Assembly (NCBI GenBank): GCA_963576735.1
Contig: OY755178.1
Span: 2,108,001-2,172,000, forward strand
Source of the DNA: Bedellia somnulentella
Taxonomy: Eukaryota; Arthropoda; Insecta; Lepidoptera; Bedelliidae
Length of the DNA stretch: 64,000 bases
Direction: 5' to 3'
In this document: positions 30,401 to 42,400 of the stretch, one piece after another
Layout of the letters: each line of letters opens with the position of its first letter
Position numbering within the stretch: position 1 is the stretch's first letter
Translations under genes and position numbers: made by a program
The notes under the pieces: generated by a model
What the model was told of the DNA's origin: nothing
Seen by the model: the letters and a program-made list of their open reading frames with translations, nothing else
Databases searched by the model: none

Positions 30401-33400
30401 ATATATCGGAGCGGCCGAGGTACTCAAATATATCTGAGCAGCAATAAATTTCAATAAATTCTTTACGGTAAATAAGGTCAAAAAGATCTGAACATCAAAT
30501 TCGCCACAAATATATGAGCAGTGGGTTTTCAATGAAATCTGAACACCCAAAGAGACAATAATATGTGAAAGCGCAACTCGTCAAAGTTATCTGCTCAGAC
30601 AGGGTTATCATAAATATCTGAACATTTAAGGAAAATATACCTTAAAGCACTGAGCATACAGTTTAAAATTCTTAATCGTACTACGCTAGAATACATTTTC
30701 TACACAACCACCATTTGGTTTTATCAATGTCAAAACTAAAAAGAGTCTTGCTGGCTAGTTGTACGGTTAGTATATTATTAGAAAAAAAATACTAAGTCGT
30801 TTCCCACTGACCAACTCCATTTTTAACAGAAACAGGTAAGTACATGGTGTTGTAATAGAGGAATGGGTTTGTAGTTGTATAATTTTCACCGGTACAAAAA
30901 CATCAAAAGGTAAAATAACTTAGAATGTTTTAAACATGTATGCCATTTTTTACATTGTATGTACCAGGGTAGCATAAATGTAAATGCAGCTTTAATAAAA
31001 TAAAAGGATAAACTAGTTTTCACAAAATTGTACTTTTTCCTGCTGTTTTCTGTAACGTATTATACGTATTCATATATATAATTATAATGTAATATATAGC
31101 ATTATATTAAATGAGGTCAATAAATCTTAAGGCTTAATAAATAAAATAGAAAAAAAAGAACATGAATTCTTGATAAAAATAAACACAAGTTAGGATTTGA
31201 ACCCTGACGCAACGGATTACAATTATGATTTCTATTCACTAAACCACTAGGCCATGGTGACTGACACGAAAGTGGATGAAATATTGCAAACCATTCGTAC
31301 TTATTTTAATTTGGCAGCTTTTATATTACCATAGATATAGAAGCACATGGATTAGCAGTAAGTGACAAACGTCATAGCATAAACGTCAACAAAGGCAGGA
31401 CCTCTCAGAGACGATAACAGCCTACAACGATTTTGACATAAAACATGAAAGAAAATAATTTACTTATTTTAACCTTAATGATTTTTTGATTAAGTTATTA
31501 ATATTTAATTACTTAATAAAAGTGAAAAAAATAAATCTAAATCGAATACATATTCTTTGGCAAACACAAAATCATTAGCCATTTATGTCCAAACTAAGAC
31601 TGTAATAAATAATTACAGGTCTATATGATCTTAAACCAAAGTTTTCAATGCAAATATATGATGAAAAATATCTTGTGTCATCAAAGTACTTTTTATTTGG
31701 TATTTATTAAAGATTTTCATTCGATAGTAAAAACGAAAATAAAAGACTAATTTGAATATTTTCTATTTAAAATGAATAATTGTAAAGTTATGATTTTTTA
31801 AAGATTGTTCAACTTTTGTACTTAATGACGTCATCGATCGATAAAATCACGTAGCGACATGCAAATGAAGCGAAATGTTTTATAAAAATGTTGCTGATTG
31901 CAAAACATATCACGAATTTGTGATGTCAAATGAAATTATTACGATATTATACTAAACAAACCTATGATTTTCGATATTTTATTGATAAACTGCAAAACCG
32001 TATGTCTTTGAAACAACATTGAAGGTGAGAAACACTGTTACAGTTTTTTGATAAAATAACAGTCATCTTAGCAGTCATTTTTTAACCATAATATCTCGAA
32101 ATGGTTTTGTAATCAGCATCACTTTAGTAAAACTTTGCATACCGAATTGGGCAAAAATAACAAATACGTGAATTTTTATCAATTTTAATAGGGCTAGTAT
32201 GGGATTGGGATCCGCCATAATAATGTCATGCACACACATTCATTTACGCACACCGTTGTACTTCTTTTTGGTCTCGCCTGTCGTATTTTTATTGCCAATC
32301 TATATACGTAATTATAGCATAATAAATCTGCAAATCTATATATATAAAAGAAAGTGTTGTTAGTAATACTCTTAATAACTCAAGAACGGATGAACCGATT
32401 TGGCTGAAAATTGTTAGAGAGGTAGCTTAGAACCAGGAAAAGGACATAGGATATATATCATCATGCTAAATATCGTAGGGGTCAGCAGTATAAAAACTTT
32501 ACACCATCCGTGCGAAGCCGGGGCGGACCACTAGTATTTGATAAAATACATGAAGTGAATTATATGCAATGACAGTTATGTTATCTTTTTTGTAAATTGG
32601 CAAATATTTTATTCAAATGTGTTTCTTGTTACAAGACTGTAAAGTTGCTTTACGCAGATTTCTATTTTGTGTACCTACTCATTTTGATACGATTACATTT
32701 AAACTGTATGCCTAGTGCTTTAAGGTATATTTTCCCTAAATGTTCAGATATTTATGATCACCCTGTCTGAGCAGATAACTTTGACGAGTTGCGCTTTCAG
32801 ATATTGTTGTCTCTTTGGGTGTTCAGATTTAATTGAAAAACCACTGCTCATATATTTGTGGCGAATTTGATGTTCAGAGCTTTTTGACCTTATTTACCGT
32901 AAAGAATTTATTGAAATTTATTGCTGCTCAGATATATTTGAGTACCTGGGCCGCTCCCATATATCTGATGGCGACTGTACCTGATAGTCTATAGGATGGA
33001 AAAGGTGACTTTACCAAAAATACTTGCATTTGATTATCACATGCGATTGCAATTTCTTTTAAAATAAATTGGTTGTCATCTTTTTTGAATCCTTGCACGT
33101 CTACAATGGCTATAGATGTCATGATATTTTTCGCACTATGTTACTTAACGGTCGATACTCTACAAGGCGATCGTTAATAATTAAACAGTAAGCACTAGTA
33201 TCCTTAGGAATATCGATTAAACTTTCGATTTCCAGTCGAACATCGACAGGGCCCGTTTTCAAATTTTCGTTTTGCCTTGAGCAATCTATTACAAATATTG
33301 GAGAAGAAGAATTTAAAAACAATTTAATGTTCGTTAAATTACAGTGATCGAAAAAGGTGCTCTCACGCGTCTTATTATTTTTCCGACTAGTTTGTAATCC

Positions 33401-36400
33401 AAATATAACGTAACGAGGTTTTTCTAATTGTGAAGTTGTTTTTATAGCCCACGAATGTTTTGTAGTTTGAGGCAATAATGGATACTCATACAGATCCCAA
33501 TTCCTGAATGCAATTTGAACTGCTTTGTCTTTTTCCAAATGTTTTAGCAATGTAAGCCTTTGCTGATCTGATACTTTGACATGAGGCATTCGCCACTGTA
33601 CCTTTTGCAAATTAAGATTTAAAATTTCACCATTATTTAATACTACGCTGTTTAAATTTGTGCTGCTTCTGTTAAGTATAAGTTCATGCTTACAATTTAT
33701 GATAATTTTTTTATAATCTTCAGCAAAACCTAGTAATTTATTTAATGGTAAAAGAACACAAAATCGACCATCTTGTTCTGGAAATCCATCCACTTTCCAC
33801 CCCCACATTTCAGCGGCTTTGCTTTCTCCACTGTTCATGGATACTAAAGATTTTAATGTAGTTGTTATTCCAGCATTTCTGATACGATCTATCTCAACGC
33901 CATTCATTTCATAGTCCAAGATCCCAGAGCGATAAGACATAACTTATTTTCTAAAAGATGAAACTTTAAGTTCTCAGTAGTGTCTCATGTACTCTGTATA
34001 CCTGCGTGTTTGTGAAGTTTGCACAGTGACACCTGGGCAGGTACCAGGTGCGAAAGGTGACTAAAAATAAGAGTAACTTTACTTAAATTTAGATGGCTGA
34101 TTTTTAGATATATTTTAAAGAATATCATTCTCAAATAGTATCGCAAGTATCAGACACTTCTCTTGGGCCAAAACTTTTGTCAGACGCTTTAAAGCTCCAC
34201 CAAAAATAAATGAACTTTACTTATTTTCTAATGTCTGATTTTTTTATATGTTATCAAGATAACTATTACAAAATTATATTTAGTCAGTCAGACAAATTGG
34301 AACGACCAAAAATCCACTAAACACAAAAATTATTCGGCCGTGAGTACGGACACGAGAGCATTATGCATGCGTTTCAGAGCGAGTGAGACGTCCATAGTAA
34401 CCCGGTTCTCCTTCTTTAACTCACATTCTGTGTATGTGCGCGCAATGTATAATATAGATCTGATAATTTCAAGTCGGTAGATTTATGAATTCCCAAGTTA
34501 AGCTAATGCAAAGTTTCGCATTTTCGACACTGACTGACTCACTGATCATCAAAATAGAACTAGTACTTCCCATAGACCTACAGAGCTGAAATTTGGTACA
34601 GAGGTAGATTTTAACGCCCACATAAAGAAAAAACTATCAGAACAAGGTTTATGGAAGATCTGAAAGAAAACATAATAGTACTTATTCAGACTTAACGCCT
34701 GAACAAATATTACGCAAAAATACCATCGCGAGAACAATTGCCGTCACCCGTACGTCAGGCGCTAAACATACATACATACATATACTCACGGCTATAAATC
34801 CCTTAATGGGGTAGCCAGAGCTCGGGAATGAGAAATTTCTCAGCCACTTTCGGAAGTTGATTGGGGAAAAGATGGTAATAATAAATATTATTGGTGTCGG
34901 GTCTCCAACCACATCGCCCAAAAATCACTTAAAAATGCCCCTATACCCTTAGTCGCCTTTTACGATCACCCACGGGTAGAAATGGGGTAGTAATATTCTA
35001 AGCCGACACTAAACGGCAAATATTTTATCGAAAGCAGTAAGTACTTTTTGGAATATTTAAATTCTTCGCTCTGATAAACATGCGCATAGTGCTCTCGCGT
35101 TCGTACTCACGGCCGAACAATTTTTGTGTTTCGTGGATTTTTGGTCATTCCAATTTGTCTGACTGACTAAATATAATTTTGTAATAGTTATCTTGATAAC
35201 ATATAAAAAAATCAGACATTAGAAAATAAGTAAAGTTCATTTATTTTTGGTGGAGCTTTAAAGCGTCTGACAAAAATTTTGGCCCAAGAAAAGTGTCTGA
35301 TACTTGCGATACTATTTGAGAATGATATTCTTTAAAATATATCTAAAAATCAGCCATCTAAATTTAAGTAAAGTTACTCTTATTTTTAGTCACCTTTCGC
35401 ACCTGGTACCTGCCCAGGTGTCACTGTGCAAACTTCACAAACACGCAGGTATACAGAGTACATGAGACACTACTGAGAACTTAAAGTTTCATCTTTTAGA
35501 AAATAAGTTATGTCTTATCGCTCTGGGATCTTACTCTATCATATCTAATATCTTGAAATAAAAACGATATGGCATTATTTGTTAATTTAACATTTTTTTT
35601 TATCACTGTACTATCTTTTTCTTTTACTTGCACAAGGAAACTTCCTTCAATATATATTGCACTTGCAGAAGGTAATAGATAAATATCTTGCTGATGAATA
35701 GGTATGCGAATTTCATCATTTTCGTTAAAACTGTTGTTGTACGGATTATATGTATGGACTTCATAACTTTCGATAGAATTATCGAATTGTGGATAATCAG
35801 ATATCTGAAGGACAGTCATACTTTAAACCCAATTGCTTGAAGAAATACTCTATTACTTTTTGAGATTTTAATGTTTTGTTTTTTATTTCCGTGACTGAAC
35901 CGTTTGACAACCCGCTTGATAGTGGTATTATTTTTATTTTTACCTTGTATTTTATAAGCACTACCATAATCGTTATATACAATCATTTTAATTTTCGCAA
36001 GTGAAGACACAACTGTATATTTTCGTTTATGAAATCAATCAGTTTTCCTTTTACATCCAAAACCCTAACTGTTATTGACGAAATATGTCGTTTTCTTATT
36101 GGAAAGTAAATTACGGTTTTCGGAACTTCAATCAATTGATGTCCTGACGGAATATTTAGCACAAACTCGTGGATTATATGTGTGGGTTCACCGTTAGTGT
36201 ATGAGCCCTGTATGAGATCACTTTCTATCTGTATCACAGACACTGGAAGAATGTTTATAGGGTGAGTCGATTCATGCCATTTATAGGGTTCTAAAATCGT
36301 TTCTGGAAATCCCAATAATGAACCTATACTATTTTTAACTTTTAAATTAATTGATTTTGTACAAAATAGAGAACACTTAAAAGTATTGTTGTTAGGTTGA

Positions 36401-39400
36401 ATGATTAACTGACAGTCCTTTATTTTAGATTTGAGATATTCTTGTATATCAAATAGATCGTAGGTACCAATAGGAATTTCAACGACTTCATTATCGCCGT
36501 AAGAAAATATATTATTGTTTTCATGAATATTAGGAATTGTATTAAAAGTCGAAAAATATAATAAACCACATTCATAATTACTATCTAACATTAAGGGAGG
36601 ATTAAATTCACATTGAAGTATAGAAGTGTTGCCTGTGATGGTTAATGTTAAAGACATCGTGATGAACTAAACCTTTTTTTCAACTCGTTCCTTATTTATC
36701 TATCTAGATTCCCAAAATGAAAATAAGAATTTCAAACATAAATGACCACATATATACGGATGAGTTTTTTGTTCATTATTGTAATTGTAAAATATATTCG
36801 ATCCTATATATTTTACTAATTCTTCAGGGGGTTTTAAATTTCCATAACTATCAAAATATTCTACATAGTTGCCACATTTTGCGTAGGCTACCCAATGAGT
36901 TCCCGAATTTTGAGATGTATCGAGATTGATAATACCCCATTCTTTTTTTAATGGTTTCCTAGGTAATTCATCTCTCATAAATACTCCTCTAAAATGCGGA
37001 ATGTGCTTGCTAAAATTAAGTAAATCAATATTAGTAAGCGCCCTTTTAGGTAGCCTCGAAACTAGTTTTTTCCATTCACATAAATTTTTAAACCATCACT
37101 ATGTTGTCTAAGACGAAGTCCTTTTCCAATGTACAACTCTTCCATTTTTTGATTATGTCTTTTAAGTTCTTGCAAGCGTTCTTTAGCCGATTTTGTGGCA
37201 TTAATAGCTCTAGCAATGCCGGCTGCACCACCAGCCAAGCCTCCCGCAGCAGACAATCCGGCAAATATTGGTATCAAGGGTAAAAACCCTCCGACTTTTG
37301 GAACAGGTATTACTCGTGGAACATTTACAGGTGTGTTTGAATCTGATGTCAATTCGTTTGCAATAGCAACAGCTAAGTCTATGGCTGCCTTTTTACAAGT
37401 AGGCTTGAATTTCTTAATATGTTTCTTTGTAAGAGAAACAATGTTTTTAAATGTTTTCTTGATTCCAGTACCAGTTTTAACTTCTTTTTTGTATGATGCA
37501 TTCTCACGTTTTCTAATTTTATTAATTTTTGTTTTTTTTAGTGTCTTCCTTAGCATTTTTATTTATCTTTTAATATAAAGGGAATAACTACTACTCTTTC
37601 TTCCAAGTCTCGAACATAAATGAGATGAAATAGATCGTTATTTACTTATAAAACTCTTGATTTATGTATCCAACAGTTTTCTTCAGCAGGTAAACCCAAC
37701 CATTTAACTAGTAATTTGTCACCTTTCTTTTTTATTACATTTTCAATGAGATAAACGTTTGGATATAAAGTTTTTTGTAATTCTTGAGGATAAAATGAAC
37801 CCAAAATGGGTCGATGTCGTGCATCTTTTAAAAGATATGTATACGGATTCGTATTCTGTACTTTACTAATCCTAAATATTTCAGTCGACCAATTCGGAGT
37901 GAATCCTTTTTCAAATGTTCCTTTATATTTACTAATACGGACATTGTCTCCTACGTTAAGTTTTGATATACCTTGTTTTGATCTTTCATTTGATTCTAAT
38001 TTCCTATATCTATCTAATACAGTTTTCTTAACATTGATATTAACTTGACTTGGTTTGAGCCCGATTGTTCTATGAACAGTATTATTGTATGATTTTATTA
38101 ATTTAGAAAGAACATTATTGCACCATAAATAACTACCTTGTAAACTAAACTGCTTGTACATTTTACCTTTAATGGTCCTTATAAATCTTTCTACAATGGA
38201 TGCCTTTTTGGTGGAATATGTAGAATAATGATTTATTTTATATTGATGTAGTAACTGTTTCAATTTCTTGTTGTAAAATTCAGTGCCTAAATCTGTTTGC
38301 AAATTTTTTGGAATGCGACCTTTGTTTAACAAATCTTGAAACGCAAGTGTTATACATTCCATACTCTTTTGTTTTAAGGGGTAAGCCCAGGCATACTTAG
38401 AAAAGGTGTCAATTACTGCTAAAATATATTTGTAGCCAGAATTTTTACTAGAAAAAGACTGCATATCTATAAGATCAGCTTGCCATAGATCATCTATGTC
38501 CTTCATTACAACGTGTCTTCGAGGAAAATTTTTTCTTGCTTGTTTATGAATTTCGGTAACCACACTTTCTTTGCTCATTTTTTCTTTATTTTCGCGGAAT
38601 TCGCATCTAAGTGTTGTTGAACGCTATATATATCCCTTGTTAATTCTTTTGTAGCCTGTGTAAAGTTTTTACTTATTGTCTTGAGTTGAGAAGATAATGT
38701 GTCAAAAATTGTGTCAACGTAATGTTTAGTTGCACAGTCTTGAGAATCGATTGGTGCTCCGATGTTTTTAATAATTTTATTTTTAGCATCTAAGTTACAA
38801 TCTTCCGTCAAATCAATACAGCGCTCATGATACACAGCTTCAATATTTTTTTGTTTTTTAAAAATATGATGCCCAAACTTGTCAACGTTCATGATTGACT
38901 TTCTTTTATTGACTAGTTGAGTAATCATGCTGCAAGCTTTATTTATTCCTTAATAATGCCCGCTTCCTTTAATTCTTCTATAATAGAGATTATTTCATTA
39001 TCATGGTTTGTATTGCCAGCATTTTTTGAAGCTAACAAGACTTTTAATCTATCAATTAGTTCGTTGGGATCATCCCAGTGTATAAAATCCGTATTCGGTC
39101 TATATTTTTTCAAAATCTGTAAATTACCTCCTTCCTTACATTTATCAAATTCAGAAAAAAGAGGTTTTATGATACTCAGATATTTCATGCCAGCGTTTCC
39201 TAGTATTTGTCCTGAAGATGTAAATCCCCTTTTATGTGCATGTGTATGAACCAAAATATCTTTATACACAAGTTTATCTTTTTCAGCAATTAAACTTTCG
39301 TCGGGCCTATTTTCAAATAATAATTGTTTCAGTCCTGGTGTCACTTCATAGCTTTTCTTATTTATGCTGAGAATTGTATAATTATTAGAAGGATTTGATC

Positions 39401-42400
39401 CATATGATTTTAACGTCACCGGGGTATTTCCGATCATTAAATTGTTTCCTTCTGTTCTGATGCCATATGTAACATTGTAGTTTTTAACCATATTTCGAGG
39501 AGAATTGCTAGACATTTCATTTGTCATGTTACTCTTCAACTTGATTTGTGAGGTAAAGTCTGGCGATATTATAGGAGTTGTCATATTTTCTTTATCTAGC
39601 GTATTATAAGAATAAGGTGAGTCTGCAATTGCTTTATGAGTTTCTAATTTGACTGACGATTTGCTATCTGGTATGTCGTTTTCATTAAACTGATCTTCAT
39701 TATCCGAATTTTTTTCGCTAACGCTTGTAATATTTTCATCAATATAATTAGTAGAATTAGAAATCTTAGAATTGTCTTTGTTTGGAAAGGTATTAAGTGT
39801 GATCATAGCTTCTAATGGTCCTGTTATTGGTTTCAATCTTTTACACTGCTCAATTTCTAAATTGTGGTCTTCTTGACGCATTTGCTTTAATTTATTTTTA
39901 ATACTTTGTACTGATTTTATTAATTGTTTCTTTATATCTGTTTCCATCATTAAAGGCCAATTACAACAAACTACTGCTAATTGATACAGTTTATTTTCGA
40001 TTGAATTTAGTTCCCATAGTTCAAAGTATTTATATCTTATTCAAATTTCACAAACACATCGAATGTTTTCCGATACCTTCCATTATTTAGTTCACAGTCT
40101 TTGTTTATAATTAAACATGAGTATGGATCTTTCCAAATACGAGCAGCTAGTGATTTAAAATCGATCCAACTGAGATCAGAACTTACATGTTCATCGTAAA
40201 TATGTTTTAAATTCATATCATCCTGTTTAAAAATAATTAATAAATTTGCATTGTCTCGTATAAGTTGTTTAGGTATTTTAGAGTAGGTCTGTGATAAGTA
40301 GAAACAGTCTATATTTTTATGACGTCCCATGGAAAAGAAATTGCGTATGTTAGTTTGATTTTCGCAAGTTACATCATCGAAAATAATAATTGATCTTTCT
40401 AAGGCTTCATTAGGTGATATCACATCTTCTTTATTTTGAAACATAAATAATTTGACATTAGGAATACTTTTAATAACTTCTTCTAAAAATTTATACTTTG
40501 GTTGAAACGTTGTTTTCGAATAAATATAAATGTTTCGAAATTTTAGTCCATTTTCGTTTAGTAAAAGACTAATCATAATATTTGTCTTACCGCAATTTGA
40601 GGGGCCGCATATAATACTGCGTATGGAATTAGGTAACAGTATACTGTGTCTACAAGTCTTTACAGAGGGCTCGATTTTAAATGCATCAATTTTTAAGGAT
40701 ACGGGTTGTTTGATTAACTTCATTTTGCTGTATGATGTCTGTAACTTTATAACCATACGTTAAATATGTAAGAATATTCTAAAAAATATACACGTACCTA
40801 ACTACACACTTACGTCTTTTTGCCTGTTGACTTTAATTATACTCATAAGGAATAATATCTCTGAAATCATTGAAAAAAAACATGATATATTAAGTCGGAT
40901 ATTTACCTGCGTTTCTTAAAAGTATATTAAGACAACATAAGGAGCATTTTGTCGAATACCTCTAACAGTTCATATAATCGTATAATATGAAAGATCAATG
41001 CTCTACACGTCTCATCTTGTCAGTCGCTCTCGAGATTTCAGCGTGATACAAGTTAATGCACTCACTCTAATCGGTAAGTTTTGTATAATAATTTTTTTTT
41101 ATTTATTTAGTCATAAGTATACGGTTATTTCATATTTACGAATACTTCTATTTTTTCTTTTATAGGCAATGTCGGCTGCAAGTCAAATTACATTAGACAA
41201 CATCTACGATGTAATACAACCTAATATTGACGTTGAAGACGTGAATAATCCATTTTATCACGCTCAGGACGTCGATGGATGGCTGGAAAGAGTGGAAAAA
41301 AGGCGGCGAGAATATTTTAAGAAATCACATGTTAATAAACAAGGGAAAACATTAAAAAAGAAACCTGCTACTAAATCTTCATTTATTGTGAAAAATAATC
41401 AATCGAAGGGGCGATATATGATTAAAATAGATATAAAAGCAGTTTGTGAAAGTGAAAATGAACAAAATGTGAGTGCCCAATATCTTGTGACTGACTTATA
41501 TGATGATGTGATGGACAGTACAAAAAATATTATCAACAAAATATCTAAAAAAATATCAGCTGATTTAGATTTATAGTAGTATATGAAGCATGTTTCAATT
41601 AATCAATTTTATTGTAAAATTATGATATTGAGTATGTACTTAGCTTTAGGTTTAAAGAAAAAATAAAACACCTAAGTTAAATTGATTTCATTCTTTTTTA
41701 TTTGTTTCTTATATTCCCTACCTTTCCAACCTGATTTCATATTGGAACATTTTATAACCTAAAAGATCTTGGATGAATAAAATAATTATAAATAAATAAG
41801 AACGTAAAAATTAAAACCAGAAATAATGTTGTATTTTAGGCATTTTATTAATATTCAATAAAAGATAAACAGTAATTTCTAATAAAAAAATAAAGAAGTT
41901 ACAAAATAGATGAAGCAATACAGTAAATGGATAAAATAGGTTAATCTTGGAAAACTACTTTCAAAAAGTCATAATATTGTGGTGAAATGCCCCCAAGGCA
42001 ATGTTTCAAAAGTATTTTTAACTTGTTGCCTTTTGTTGTCCGTGCTATCAAGAACTAATTTATTTATTCTGTGCGTATATATATTATGACTTTTTGACCG
42101 TATTACAAACATATCATCTCTAAGACTTTCATTACAAAATAGCGCTCTCTTATTATTGTTTATATTTATTCGTTTAGTAATACACTTTTTAACTCCTTTA
42201 GCTTTTTTGATAGAAGTATTAATGGAGTCTATACAATATAGCTTGGATCGCAATCCAACAAACTCAGAAATTACCTCTCCACCCATTTCGTCCTTAAAAT
42301 AGCCAGGTATTTTCATATTTTTTTTAGGCATGCTATAGATATTATCATCTTTAAAATTACTTGTATCAAAGTATTTGATGTGGCTTTTCATGTCTTCATA

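Larger units (their letters stand above)
30388..32977. mobile_element. Nested TIR element 1 (2,590 bp, non-autonomous)
   Basis: Ends CAGTCGCCATCAG with ~300-bp inverted arms (30388-30690 and about 32670-32977), ~95% alike by eye, with a TA target duplication (30386-30387, 32978-32979). Each arm is itself repetitive: the motif ATATCTGA(G/A)C or close variants recurs about eight times. No transposase frame inside. The interior holds a tRNA-like SINE head (31186-31262) and LINE-tail text (32335-32540). Superfamily unassigned; TA suggests a Tc1/mariner-like mover, but this is weak. Confidence 0.88.
30045..33122 (-). pseudogene. Polinton conserved terminal ORF, split by a TIR element
   Basis: Conserved Maverick gene of unknown function, next to the capsid gene. 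The 5' part (33122-32978) begins [16 protein letters not shown]; the 3' part (30387-30045) includes [15 protein letters not shown] and [17 protein letters not shown]. The two parts are separated by the 2,590-bp insertion at 30388-32977. Excluding it and one TA copy leaves 486 nt, divisible by three, about 161 codons. The start ATG overlaps the capsid stop as ATGA. The spaced D, E and H residues might fit an exonuclease-like fold, but that is a guess. Confidence 0.8.
33119..35819 (-). pseudogene. Polinton major capsid protein (hexon-type), split by a TIR element
   Basis: Double jelly-roll major capsid protein. The N-terminal part (35819-35539) includes [13 protein letters not shown] and [13 protein letters not shown]. 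The C-terminal part (33913-33119) includes [70 protein letters not shown] and [20 protein letters not shown]. The 1,625-bp element at 33914-35538 separates them. Subtracting it with one 5-bp TCATA copy leaves 1,071 nt, divisible by three (356 codons plus stop). The protein looks short between the LFLNS and VIDCSRQNE motifs compared with my memory of relatives, so a small in-frame deletion is possible. Start and stop codons overlap the neighbouring genes as ATGA on both sides. Confidence 0.85.
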
